This document shows positions 1 to 7,951 of a DNA stretch of 40,133 nt, in pieces. Position numbers and translations under genes: made by a program. Position 1 is the first letter of the stretch; every line of letters begins with the position of its first letter. The DNA comes from a candidate division WOR-3 bacterium (GTDB taxonomy: Bacteria; Hydrothermota; Tepidihabitantia; Tepidihabitantales; JBDRVQ01). The notes below the pieces were generated by a model. It saw only the letters and a program-made list of their open reading frames with translations. It had not been told where the DNA came from and searched no databases. Location: NCBI GenBank assembly GCA_039801905.1, contig JBDRVQ010000015.1:1-40133 (forward strand), in the 5' to 3' direction.

Positions 1-1
1 G

Positions 2-217
2 GTTCAGATTAAATATCAGATAGGTAAAGAATCTGATTTAAACTTATTTATCTCGGATGCGAGCGGACGGATTGTTAAATCCCTATTCAAAGGAAAACAG
101 AAACCGGGAAGTTATACCTTTACTTGGGATGATAAGGAGATTTCTCCCGGGATTTACTTCTGCACCTTGGCCACGGATAGTTTCTTACAGACTAAAAAGA
201 TAATTATTACGAAATAA
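2..217 (+). CDS. C-terminal sorting tail of a secreted protein (5' truncated by window)
   Basis: The reading frame is open from the window edge to a TAA and gives 71 residues. It matches the C-terminal T9SS/FlgD-like sorting module: the string LFISDASGRIVKSLF is followed by PGSYTFTWD, then SPGIYFCTL, and a basic end (KKIIITK). In T9SS bacteria such a tail directs a protein with an N-terminal signal peptide across the outer membrane. Nothing is visible of the functional part, so the product is unknown. The tail resembles those of six other genes in this window. No clear terminator follows it. Confidence 0.75.
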   Translation, partial: VQIKYQIGKESDLNLFISDASGRIVKSLFKGKQKPGSYTFTWDDKEISPGIYFCTLATDSFLQTKKIIITK

Positions 218-311
218 AAAAGGATGTATTTTATTCAAGTTGGCAAAGAGAAAAAAATTAATCATTAAAAAATAGAGCCTCCCTTTTTACGCAATTAGGA
301 GAAAAGGTTAG

Positions 312-330
312 AACTTCACTTTTTGAAGTT
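312..330. repeat. Small inverted repeat overlapping the -35 box
   Basis: Arms AACTTCA and TGAAGTT (7 bp) flank a 5-nt loop. The right arm ends on the first base of the TTGACA box of the next promoter. It could be an operator or a weak terminator of the upstream gene. The rest of 218-363 is AT-rich and shows nothing else recognisable. Confidence 0.35.
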
Positions 331-357
331 TGACATCGCCTCTTTTTTTAATAGAAT
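330..357 (+). promoter_or_regulatory. Sigma-70-type promoter, apparently leaderless
   Basis: TTGACA (330-335), a 16-nt spacer and TAGAAT (352-357) are followed by only 6 nt before the ATG of the glycosylphosphotransferase gene. Transcription would therefore start at or next to the A of the ATG. No Shine-Dalgarno sequence is present in those 6 nt (GAAGGA sits where the transcript has not yet begun). Confidence 0.65.
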
Positions 358-363
358 GAAGGA

Positions 364-1662
364 ATGAGGAAAGTCCTCTCCTTTCTCCTCTTTCTTTTTA
401 GCGATTTTCTCTTTTTATCCCTCGCCTTCTTTTTTGGCTTCCTTTTAAGGAAGCATCTCTTCTACCGTTTCTTTTTATCATCCTATACCTTCCCCTTTTC
501 GGTTTTTTCCACCCGTTACTATTTTTTCCTACTTTTTCTCTTCATTTTCACTTATGAAGGTCTCTATACGAAGATTTACACCCCGGAGGAGGAATTAAAA
601 AGAATTTGGCGGGGGCTTTTCATCTTCTTCTTAGCGATTTTGGGTTTTGCCTTTTTCACGAGGATTGCTGGTTTTTCCCGCTTTATCATTGTCACCTCTT
701 TCTTCTTCTCTTTAATCCTTATCCCTCTTGAGCGCTGGGTTATGAAATCCTTACTCTTTCGTCTCCGTCTCTGGGGCAGAAGATTATTTTTAACCGGGGA
801 AGGGGAGATTGTGGAAAAGGTCCGTCGGGAATTATTGAGGGATAAAGGGGTAATAATTGGGGAGGAAAAGAAAGAAGGGGTAATCATCGCCAAAAAGGAG
901 ATTAAGCCAGATGATTTAATTCCTTACTCCCCACCGGCAATAAAGGAAATATTTCTCTTCACTAATGAGCCTTTCCTTACCGCCTACGAAGCAGGGATTG
1001 AAAGGATAGGCACACTCCTCTTTATTAAATTGAAATATAATCTTCTCTCCCCGGCGAACCTTTTCTTAAAAAGGGTTTTGGAGATTATCTTTTCCGTTAT
1101 CATCTTTTTACTCTTTTCCCCTTTTTTCCTGCTCATCGTCATTTTGGTGAAATTGACGAGCCGGGGTCCGGTATTTTTTAAGCAGGAGCGAGTGGGAGAG
1201 GGGGGAAAGAAGTTTCTCTGCTGGAAGTTCCGGACGATGAGGGAAGGGCTGGTGGAAGAGAGGAAGATAAAAGGCGATAATTTCCTCCAATTGAAGGGAT
1301 ACGAAGTGGGAAGGATGAGAGGCGATGAAAAACGGTTGACCAAAATTGGGAAGTTCCTCCGCCGGACGAGTCTTGATGAGTTTCCCCAATTTTTTAATCT
1401 CTTCGCCGGGGAGATGTCTTTAATTGGTCCCCGTCCTTATCTGCCGGAGGAGTTGGCTTATGCCGGCCGGTATTATGAGGTGATAACTAAGGTAAAACCA
1501 GGAATTACCGGTCTCTGGCAAATTTCCGGAAGGGCGGATTTGTCATTTGAGGAGAGATTTTTATTGGATGAATATTATGTGAAGAATTGGTCGATCTGGT
1601 TAGACTTATATATCCTCTTAAAAACCTTCTGGGTAGTTTTAAGAGGGAAAGGAGCGTATTGA
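364..1662 (+). CDS. Polyprenyl-phosphate glycosylphosphotransferase (exopolysaccharide initiating enzyme)
   Basis: This is a membrane enzyme that should move a sugar-1-phosphate from a nucleotide sugar to undecaprenyl phosphate, the first step of exopolysaccharide or O-antigen assembly. The 432-residue length and order fit the WcaJ/PssY/WbaP-like family. About four hydrophobic helices lie in residues 1-125. A short Rossmann-like middle follows (about 135-220). The C-terminal bacterial sugar-transferase domain starts with the re-entrant helix KRVLEIIFSVIIF. Family motifs are visible: SRGPVFFKQERVG, CWKFRTM, RRTSLDEFPQFFNLF, GEMSLIGPRP and KPGITGLWQISGR. The start is set by a promoter ending 6 nt upstream. 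The stop overlaps the next ATG (TGATG), so queF is translationally coupled. The sugar substrate cannot be told from sequence. Confidence 0.9.
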   Translation: MRKVLSFLLFLFSDFLFLSLAFFFGFLLRKHLFYRFFLSSYTFPFSVFSTRYYFFLLFLFIFTYEGLYTKIYTPEEELKRIWRGLFIFFLAILGFAFFTRIAGFSRFIIVTSFFFSLILIPLERWVMKSLLFRLRLWGRRLFLTGEGEIVEKVRRELLRDKGVIIGEEKKEGVIIAKKEIKPDDLIPYSPPAIKEIFLFTNEPFLTAYEAGIERIGTLLFIKLKYNLLSPANLFLKRVLEIIFSVIIFLLFSPFFLLIVILVKLTSRGPVFFKQERVGEGGKKFLCWKFRTMREGLVEERKIKGDNFLQLKGYEVGRMRGDEKRLTKIGKFLRRTSLDEFPQFFNLFAGEMSLIGPRPYLPEELAYAGRYYEVITKVKPGITGLWQISGRADLSFEERFLLDEYYVKNWSIWLDLYILLKTFWVVLRGKGAY

Positions 1663-2075
1663 TGAAAAGAAAACTTTACACGGAAGAACATGCCCGCGCG
1701 GGCTTAAAAGAGAAACTGCCAACAATTGAAACCTTCCCTTCCCAATTTGAGAATTATGAGATTACGATTGAGATTCCAGAATATACCTCTATCTGTCCCA
1801 GAACCGGTCTTCCCGATTTTGGCAAAATTACGATAAGATATATCCCCAATAAGAGATGTGTTGAACTCCGTTCACTAAAATACTATATCCTCGGCTATCG
1901 GAATTTGGGAATATTCTATGAGAATGCGGTGAATCGCATTCTGAAAGATTTCGTGAGGGCCTGCCGGCCGAAATGGTGTCAGGTGCGCGGCGAGTTTAAT
2001 ATTCGGGGGGGGATGAGAAGTATTATTGAAGTAGAATATCCCCGAAAAAGGAGGAGAGATGAGAAAAAGGGTTAA
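1662..2075 (+). CDS. queF: NADPH-dependent 7-cyano-7-deazaguanine reductase
   Basis: QueF reduces preQ0 to preQ1, the nitrile-reductase step of queuosine tRNA modification. The 137-residue protein is the short unimodular type. The catalytic cysteine lies in YTSICPRTGLPDFG and the QueF signature appears as VELRSLKYYILGYRN, followed by FYENAVNRI. The start is the ATG overlapping the preceding TGA; upstream in-frame codons belong to the glycosyltransferase frame. No other queuosine genes are in the window, so the placement behind a polysaccharide gene looks incidental. The 3' end overlaps the next gene by 17 nt, which places that gene's strong ribosome-binding site inside queF. Confidence 0.93.
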   Translation: MKRKLYTEEHARAGLKEKLPTIETFPSQFENYEITIEIPEYTSICPRTGLPDFGKITIRYIPNKRCVELRSLKYYILGYRNLGIFYENAVNRILKDFVRACRPKWCQVRGEFNIRGGMRSIIEVEYPRKRRRDEKKG

Positions 2076-2619
2076 GCAGGGAAAAATTCTTCTGATCCTC
2101 CTTCTCTTTTTTAGTTGTGATAACCTTTTCCCCCCAGAGGATTATCAACCTTCTGGTAGCCCCTTTTCCCTCAATTCGGGAATTGATTGCTTGGGGATAA
2201 TGAGTAGTGATACTCTTTATTCTCCTTCGGGTGCCTTTACTTTAGAATTAAGAGTGAAAGCCTCCTCAGAAAAGATGGATACCTTGCCGGCGGGCTTATT
2301 TTTTCTCTCTTCCGAAAAGAGTAAGAAGGATATGATTATTGTGAAAAATTTTCCGATTAATGCCTTTCCTTCGGAAAGGGTCTATACCCTCCCGGTTTTT
2401 GGGGTCCAGAGAAGAAGAGAAATCCCCGCCGCGACCAATTATCTTTTCGGTCCGGTTACGGACGATCCAGATTTGCAACGGATAATTGAGATATTAAAAA
2501 AGAAGAGAATTGAAGGAAGGAATGTCTCCTTGGTGCAATCCGCCATTTATCGGCTGACCGATGGGGAAGAATTAACGCCCGGGCTTTTAGATACCTTAAA
2601 TAGCCTCCCTGAGGAATAG
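2059..2619 (+). CDS. Putative outer-membrane or periplasmic lipoprotein
   Basis: The protein has 186 residues. It starts with a basic n-region and a hydrophobic stretch (ILLILLLFFSC) ending in a plausible lipobox Cys near residue 20, so lipidation and membrane anchoring are expected. The mature part has no motif I recognise; it is mostly beta-like, with a charged stretch RIIEILKKKRIEGRN near the C-terminus. A strong AGGAGGAG ribosome-binding site inside the end of queF sets the start. Its stop abuts the stop of a convergent gene on the other strand, leaving no room for a terminator. Function unknown. Confidence 0.75.
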   Translation: MRKRVKQGKILLILLLFFSCDNLFPPEDYQPSGSPFSLNSGIDCLGIMSSDTLYSPSGAFTLELRVKASSEKMDTLPAGLFFLSSEKSKKDMIIVKNFPINAFPSERVYTLPVFGVQRRREIPAATNYLFGPVTDDPDLQRIIEILKKKRIEGRNVSLVQSAIYRLTDGEELTPGLLDTLNSLPEE

Positions 2620-3831
2620 TCATCTTTTGGTTTTACCAGCCAAGAGGCAACTCTTTTTAATAAATCTCTTCTCTCTCCCCATCTGGTAGGTAATGGTGAT
2701 AATATAAATCCCTCTGGGTAATAATTTCCCATTATCATCCCGACCGTCCCAAAAAATCTCCTCACTTTTTTCATATTTACCTTGATAAATCCTTTTTACC
2801 TTCCTTCCTTTAAGATTAAAGACTTCAATCGTTAAATCGCTTCCCTCGGTTAAGGAGAGGTAGATATAAAGGGAGTCGTCTTTCCCATCATTATCGGGCG
2901 AGAAGACCGGGGGGAAAATGAGAATCTCTTCTCTTTGGTTGACAAAATAAACAGTTAAGAAGTTATTGGCTGTATCTTTGTCCTTAGGACAAAAGAGAGA
3001 GGCTTTGACCTCCAACCGGCCGGAGGGGAGAGTTTCGGGAAAGAAGAAGAGCACGGTTTCCCTTTTTGGTTCCAGGCTTTCCCCCACAATTTTCCCAATG
3101 GCCGCGCCATTTACCCGGAATCTAACCTCCCAGTAACCACAATCCGCATAGGAGGGATTTTTTAATCTAACGGAGAAAGATACCTTCTCCTTTTTTCTTA
3201 CCATCAGGTTGGAGATTTCCGGGTTGATATAAGTGAGGGAGGAGTTCTCTCTTCCGGGGGTAGAGCCAGAACTGTCAAGGGATTCAATCCAGTTCTCTAA
3301 ACTGTCCGGTTTAGTGGGATGAATCCTTTCTAAGGAGAAACCATCTTTGGTTGGGCGGGGAAAGGAAAATGTGGAGGTGATTGAGGAATCCGGAGAATAG
3401 AGGATTAAAGAGTCGTTCATTGCCAACTCATCACCGATGGTCGTATTGCCAACTGTTAACACGATTAGACTTTCTGGGAAGTCGTAGGGCATAACATATT
3501 CTCCATTTCCGGTTTGAGTATATTCTAAGTCCAAAATTAGGGCATAGGTCTTGGGGGGGAGAATTGTGGTATTGATTTTTAATTTTGGGTATCTTTGTAA
3601 GATTAGAGAATCCCGCCAGGAAACGATAGTATCCCAGGCGTCAAAATCTGAGATTCGCCAGCCTAAGAGATTAAAGGTATCTTGCGAGTTGTTATACAAT
3701 TCAACAAATTCATTCCGGTCTTCAGGAGAGCCTGGTCCGGTTTTCCCTTTGGGATTGGCCATAACTTCATTAATGACCACCTGTTGAATTAAGAGAAGAG
3801 AAAAGAGAAACACTATGCCGGGAGAGGACAA
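2620..3831 (-). CDS. Secreted lamin-tail-domain protein with FlgD-like/T9SS C-terminal module
   Basis: The 403-residue protein begins with a hydrophobic leader (VFLFSLLLIQQ). A lamin-tail domain follows (VVINEVMANP ... RNEFVELYNN ... LLGWRISD, about residues 18-190), then a CARDB-like Ig segment (about 205-300). The C-terminal module contains FSPDNDGKDD, IEVFNLKGRKV, WDGRDDNGK and PRGIYIITI. Lamin-tail domains in bacteria occur in secreted or cell-surface proteins, often with nuclease or adhesion partners, but none is fused here. The first start is TTG; a GTG six codons later (at 3813) is equally possible and neither has a good ribosome-binding site. It is 19 nt behind ssb and probably co-transcribed with rpsF-ssb. 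Confidence 0.8.
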   Translation of the reverse strand: MSSPGIVFLFSLLLIQQVVINEVMANPKGKTGPGSPEDRNEFVELYNNSQDTFNLLGWRISDFDAWDTIVSWRDSLILQRYPKLKINTTILPPKTYALILDLEYTQTGNGEYVMPYDFPESLIVLTVGNTTIGDELAMNDSLILYSPDSSITSTFSFPRPTKDGFSLERIHPTKPDSLENWIESLDSSGSTPGRENSSLTYINPEISNLMVRKKEKVSFSVRLKNPSYADCGYWEVRFRVNGAAIGKIVGESLEPKRETVLFFFPETLPSGRLEVKASLFCPKDKDTANNFLTVYFVNQREEILIFPPVFSPDNDGKDDSLYIYLSLTEGSDLTIEVFNLKGRKVKRIYQGKYEKSEEIFWDGRDDNGKLLPRGIYIITITYQMGREKRFIKKSCLLAGKTKR

Positions 3832-3850
3832 TTACTTTTTTTATTATCAA

Positions 3851-4273
3851 TTAAAAAGGGAGATCATCAATATTCTCTTCTGGGATTTCAATCTCCTCTG
3901 GGACTTCTGGGGCTTCGGTGGGTGGGACCTTATCAAGAATCTGAACACGCCGGGCAATAATTTCTACGACATATCTCTTTTGCCCTTGTTGATCGGTCCA
4001 ATCCCGACTTCTTAATCTCCCTTCCACGATGACCGCGCTCCCCTTTTTAATTCGTTCCCCACAGAGTTCCGCACTCCGGCTGTAGGTGATGACATTAAAA
4101 AAACTGGAGACTTTTTTCCACTCCCCTGTCTCCTTATCCTTTATATTCTCATCGATCGCAATGCGAAAATTACAGACCGGTGTCCCTTTTGGGGTATAAC
4201 GGAGTTCCGAATCCTGGGTGGAACGTCCCATTAGGACCACATAATTGAGATTTCCCAATCTTATTTCTGCCAT
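3851..4273 (-). CDS. ssb: Single-stranded DNA-binding protein
   Basis: SSB coats single-stranded DNA during replication, repair and recombination. The OB fold is recognisable from NYVVLMGRSTQDSELRYTPKG through FRIAIDE, FFNVITYSRSAE and EGRLRSRDW. After an acidic, Pro-rich linker the protein ends in DDLPF, the canonical acidic tip that recruits partner proteins. Length is 140 residues, normal for short bacterial SSBs. The AGGAGGA ribosome-binding site lies directly upstream. It follows rpsF by 9 nt, the usual bacterial order, but rpsR and rplI, which commonly follow, are absent and a secreted-protein gene comes next. Confidence 0.96.
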   Translation of the reverse strand: MAEIRLGNLNYVVLMGRSTQDSELRYTPKGTPVCNFRIAIDENIKDKETGEWKKVSSFFNVITYSRSAELCGERIKKGSAVIVEGRLRSRDWTDQQGQKRYVVEIIARRVQILDKVPPTEAPEVPEEIEIPEENIDDLPF

Positions 4274-4282
4274 TTTCTCCTC

Positions 4283-4582
4283 CTATCCTTTTAATGCCCC
4301 TTCTACCTTGAGAAAGGCACTTCTCAGAATTTTCTCATTGTGTCGGAGGTTTTCTTCAATCTTCTTTAAGGACTCAGGTAGGGCGGAAAAGCGGATGAAG
4401 AGGTAGTAACCCTCGTCTATCTTCCTTATCGGATGAGCGAATCTCTTTTTCTCAATTTTCGTAATCTCCGGTTCCTGCACGCCGCAAGTAAGAAAGAGAT
4501 TCTTAAACTCGTTAGCCAATTCCTCCACTGTCTCTTGGCTTAATTTCCCAGAGACTATTAAAACCGATTCGTAAACATTCAT
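4283..4582 (-). CDS. rpsF: Ribosomal protein bS6
   Basis: The 99-residue protein has the S6 pattern: NVYESVLIV at the start, RRFAHPI-like KKRFAHPIRKIDEGYYLFIRF in the middle and HNEKILRSAFLKVE at the end. bS6 binds the central domain of 16S rRNA with bS18. The gene leads the rpsF-ssb operon. A near-perfect promoter ends 6 nt before the ATG, so the mRNA is predicted to be leaderless, which is unusual for a ribosomal protein gene. bS18 (rpsR) is not nearby. Confidence 0.95.
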   Translation of the reverse strand: MNVYESVLIVSGKLSQETVEELANEFKNLFLTCGVQEPEITKIEKKRFAHPIRKIDEGYYLFIRFSALPESLKKIEENLRHNEKILRSAFLKVEGALKG

Positions 4583-4588
4583 AGTTTC

Positions 4589-4616
4589 ATTATATTTAAT
4601 AAACGCTCACTGTCAA
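4589..4616 (-). promoter_or_regulatory. rpsF promoter, leaderless architecture
   Basis: On the minus strand TTGACA (4611-4616), a 16-nt spacer and TATAAT (4589-4594) are both perfect consensus boxes. Six nt (GAAACT) separate the -10 box from the ATG, with no Shine-Dalgarno motif. Transcription should start at the initiation codon. Confidence 0.75.
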
Positions 4617-4869
4617 GTTGCAAGCGTTAATAGTGCTCATGACTACTCTAGGACCCTAGTTTTAGGAATACTCCAAAAGGCTTTTCAAAGCAGTGGACTA
4701 CCAAAAACTTTGACAAAATCTTTAGGATTATGCCTAAATCCATCTTAAACCGAAAGGGAAGGATTTATGCCTGTGGCTGGGTATAAGGTCTTAGGGATAT
4801 GCAAAATCCTTTTAATAAAACCCCTCCGGCGATAGAAAAAATGGAGTTAATCCGGGGGACAGTCATTGG

Positions 4870-5172
4870 ATGGATGACGAATATTTTTATATCCCTTATG
4901 TGAAAAAGATAAAAGATAAAATGAGTTTATTTCTTCTTGCCTACCCGCGGAGCGAGGTCTCGCCAAAGGCGGTTAGATATTATAATAGAGAAAGACAGCA
5001 TTTCGGTAAAGAATTGAATGGTATGAGACCGGAGGAGTATCTTAGAGAAACGCTTCCGGGAATTGATCCGGACATTTCTTTATTTCCTCCGGTATTTCTA
5101 GATAAGATAGAACTTTCCGACTCTTGGGGTGGTCACGATCTCTGTAAACAGTACAGCTTTTATTTCGGCTAA
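4870..5172 (+). CDS. Doubtful 100-residue reading frame in the rpsF-C25 intergenic region
   Basis: The frame is open without an ATG back to 4819 and reads DSHWMDDEYFYIPYVKKIKDK near its start, which looks protein-like. The rest resembles no family I know, and no ribosome-binding site precedes the ATG. It could be a remnant of a larger gene or chance. The 4583-4869 stretch before it holds the rpsF promoter and a small TTTAGG/CCTAAA hairpin (near 4720-4738), and nothing else I can name. Confidence 0.2.
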   Translation: MDDEYFYIPYVKKIKDKMSLFLLAYPRSEVSPKAVRYYNRERQHFGKELNGMRPEEYLRETLPGIDPDISLFPPVFLDKIELSDSWGGHDLCKQYSFYFG

Positions 5173-5215
5173 AATCTCCTTCCGATTTATCATTATCGCC
5201 AAATGAAACCTTAGC

Positions 5216-5243
5216 TTGATTTTTTCCAAAATTATTGTACAAT
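5216..5243 (+). promoter_or_regulatory. Promoter of the broken C25 protease locus
   Basis: TTGATT (5216-5221), a 16-nt spacer and TACAAT (5238-5243). The -10 box is embedded in a 20-bp perfect palindrome. The leader to the ATG would be about 43 nt and contains a stem-loop and a good ribosome-binding site. Confidence 0.5.
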
Positions 5244-5248
5244 AATTT
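5229..5248. promoter_or_regulatory. 20-bp perfect palindrome, candidate operator
   Basis: AAATTATTGT is followed directly by its reverse complement ACAATAATTT. The dyad centre falls inside the predicted promoter, next to the -10 box, so a bound dimeric repressor would block RNA polymerase. No loop separates the arms, so it is a DNA-binding site rather than an RNA hairpin. Confidence 0.5.
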
Positions 5249-5257
5249 GTAGAAGCG

Positions 5258-5279
5258 ATAAGCCTTTATGGAGGCTTAT
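5258..5279 (+). promoter_or_regulatory. Stem-loop in the 5' leader just before the ribosome-binding site
   Basis: ATAAGCCT pairs with AGGCTTAT (8 bp) around a 6-nt loop (TTATGG). It ends 2 nt before the GGAGGTG ribosome-binding site. It could stabilise the mRNA or tune translation. Confidence 0.4.
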
Positions 5280-5467
5280 GTGGAGGTGAATAATGAAACA
5301 TTCACTGATTTTTCTCTTGCTTCCTTTTATTCTCTATCCAATCGCCTTTGGAAGTTGGATAGACCTCGGGGGGTGAATCTGACAAATCGCTGGATATAAC
5401 CCTCCTGAGTGACGATAGATCCGGCCGCCGATTCCGCGTCACAATCTACGGATTTTACCTAGATACC

Positions 5468-6283
5468 GTGTATATTGAAGGAAAATCTTTCTCTTCCATC
5501 TCCCTTCCCACCGCCTCTTACCCTTTGGAAAAGGGGAATCCCGAAATTCCAAAATTGGAAGTGAGCGTTATAATTCCAGATGAGGGTGGAGTCGAATGCC
5601 AAATCTTAGATGAAGATACAGTGATGTTTGATATCTTACCAGTAGCCCCCTCTAAAGGTTCCCTTCTAAGGAACGTTAATCCGGAAACTATCCCTTACAC
5701 CTTTAACGAGATTTACGAAAGCGGGGAATGGTATCCAGTTAATCCTTATGAATTACGCGAGCCTTTTGGTATTCGGGATTATCGTGGTATCACCATCCGC
5801 TTGAATATTTTTCGACATAATCCCGCCTTAAAAAGGTTGAAAGTAGCGAGAAACTTTGAAGTTATCGTCACCTATGAAAAACCTCAATTGGTTTATAGAG
5901 ATAGTATATCAGAGAGTTTCTGGGAGATTTACGATGACCTCTTTCTAAACTTCTCGCCAAACCGCTACGGGGTTCTTATGCACGGCATAAGGATGACGAT
6001 AATAACCCATTACGCATTTTACAATGAAGCGATGCGTTTAAGGGAATGGAAGATGAAAAAAGGAATCATCGTCCGAGAGGTTCACAGTGTATCTTACCCA
6101 ACCGCTGACTACATCAAAAATTATATCTACGACCAGTACCTGGCAGGTGTTGACTACTTCTTGTTTATCGGTGACTTAACCCATATCCCATCTTTGAGGG
6201 AGGAAGGTTGGCTCTCCGACCCACGCTATGTTATTATATATCCGAACTCTGAGGACCCGTATCCTGATGCCTTCATCTCCTGA
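5468..6283 (+). pseudogene. C25 protease fragment: propeptide and N-terminal catalytic part
   Basis: This piece of the broken C25 gene runs in the post-frameshift frame (which is open from 5372). It contains the prodomain with EKGNPEIPKLEVSVIIP and YPVNPYELREPFGIRDYRG, then the start of the catalytic domain with ITHYAFYNEAMRLREWKMKKG and KNYIYDQY ... YFLFIGDLTHIPS. The layout PSLP-exchanges-to-GD is typical of gingipain-like enzymes. It ends at the in-frame TGA inside DAFIS*ISGM. The first frame-2 start inside it is GTG at 5468, with no ribosome-binding site, so independent translation is doubtful. Confidence 0.7.
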
Positions 6284-6292
6284 ATCTCCGGA

Positions 6293-7813
6293 ATGACCAT
6301 CCAGGAGATAAGAAACCAGATTGATAAGATTCTCTACTATGAGAGACTTTCACCGCTTCCCTCCTCTCTTGACTGGACGGAAAAGGCGCTGGTAATGGCA
6401 AGCCACCAAAGCGGTGGTTCATCACACCCTATACCTGACTCGGTCCATAAAAATAATATGAGAGAAAGGCTCTTCCGGAAATACAGACTCGTTGATAAAC
6501 TCTATGACTACGCGGCTATTCCAAGTAATGTCAAACAGATATTGGAAAATGGTAGAGGTTTTTTAAACTTTCTGGGTCATGGTGACCCGACCAAATGGTT
6601 CTTCCGAGACCCTCCTGTTAACCCGGTATTCAGTATAGAAGATGTGAATACCCAACAGAACCCCTATCTCCTTCCCATTATCTTCTCTGTTGCCTGTGAT
6701 GTTGGGCAGTTCAGTTATAACCCCTGTTTTGCCGAAGCATGGCTTCAACAACCCGGAATGAGAGGGGCTGTTAGATTTTGGGGCTCATCGGCTCCACAGC
6801 CATGGGTAGAACCGATATGGGCAGATAGTGTGGCAATCTTTTCCTTAACTTGCGACCCGGGGAGTATCTACTTCCCGCGCACTCTGGGAAAGGTTACTTA
6901 TTGGGGAGTGTTTAGTATGCTCCAGCATAATTTCCCTCAGGGGGCTTACACAGCTAAAACCTGGCACCTCTTTGGTGATGCCAGTATGGAGGTGAGGGTA
7001 GGGAGGCAGACCCGACTTCTCGCGGAACATAGTAGATTTGCCATCCCCGGAAGGACATTTTTAGTTTTTGTCGTTAATACCAGAGACGGTCTCCCCTGCC
7101 AATATGCCGTTGTCTGTCTCTGGAAAGAGAACGATAATTATATTTCTTGCAAATATACTGATAGATACGGAAAAGTAAATTTTATCCTTCCTGCGGAACT
7201 TAGTCCGGGTAGGATATATGTGACCGTGAGTAAACTGAATACGATTCCTTATGAGGGAATAGCCGAGATTATACCGACCAATGTAACTTGTGAGAAGGCA
7301 ACCTATCCAAATCAAGGAGAGTTGTTCGCAATTGATCCAGGTAACGGAAATTTCCACATCGTCTATAATACCGGAGAAGATATCGTCTATCGGAAATCTA
7401 CCGATAAGGGCGCGAGCTGGGGAGATGTTATAGAAATTGATTCCGGCTCTTACCCCTCCCTTGCGCTTGATTATTCTAGGATGCCGAGAATTACTTATCT
7501 GAAAAATGATACGGTATTCTGTAAGACCTTAAACTCTGATAATACCTGGCATAAGACGGTTGTTTTTGGTGGTGATGGGAATATAAAACCAGGTCCACCA
7601 GTAATTACTCAAACTTATCTACCGGAATTCACTGACTATTCTTACTGTATCTTCCCGATAAAGAACCTCTCAGAAGGGACAGGAAAAATCTACTTATCTA
7701 TCTTTAATGTGAATGAAGATATAGGATCAGAACCAGAAGAGGTTGTGGGTGGTATTGGTCTAAAATCTCCGTCAATCGCCATTACCCCTGGTGATATTAT
7801 CCATATCGTTTAG
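6293..7813 (+). pseudogene. C25 protease fragment carrying the catalytic His and Cys
   Basis: This is the middle part of the broken C25 gene, in the same frame as the pieces on either side. The catalytic His is in GFLNFLGHGDPT (codon 6578-6580) and the catalytic Cys in IIFSVACDVGQF (codon 6695-6697), followed by NPCFAEAWL and the conserved TWHLFGDASMEVRV. From about residue 330 come sialidase-like repeats (YRKSTDKGASWGDV). The active site is intact despite the flanking stop codons. The ATG at 6293 lies 7 nt past the TGA and has a GGAAT but no proper ribosome-binding site. Confidence 0.7.
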
Positions 7814-7951
7814 GAAAAAGAAGGTGAAATCTACTATCGGTTCGGTGAGAAGGATTCAAGTAATGAACTTATCTGGTCGGATATTTATAATATCTCAGAA
7901 TCGCCTGAGGTTATATCGGAAAATCCAACGGTTGAAGCCTATGGTGAATAT

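Noticed and set aside
4583-4869. tRNA or small structured RNA gene
   Set aside because: No T-arm GGTTCRANYCC-type motif or cloverleaf pairing could be found here or in the other long gaps.
5368-5376. Programmed ribosomal frameshifting at the G6 run
   Set aside because: No stimulatory structure or downstream frame logic is evident, and two further stops would still block the protein.
6281-6283. TGA read as a sense codon (Gly as in Gracilibacteria/SR1, or selenocysteine) in the C25 gene
   Set aside because: TGA serves as a normal stop in many intact genes here (for example dnaG, nusB, the glycosylphosphotransferase). The expected residue is Arg, not Gly or Sec, and a TAG and a frameshift also break the same gene.
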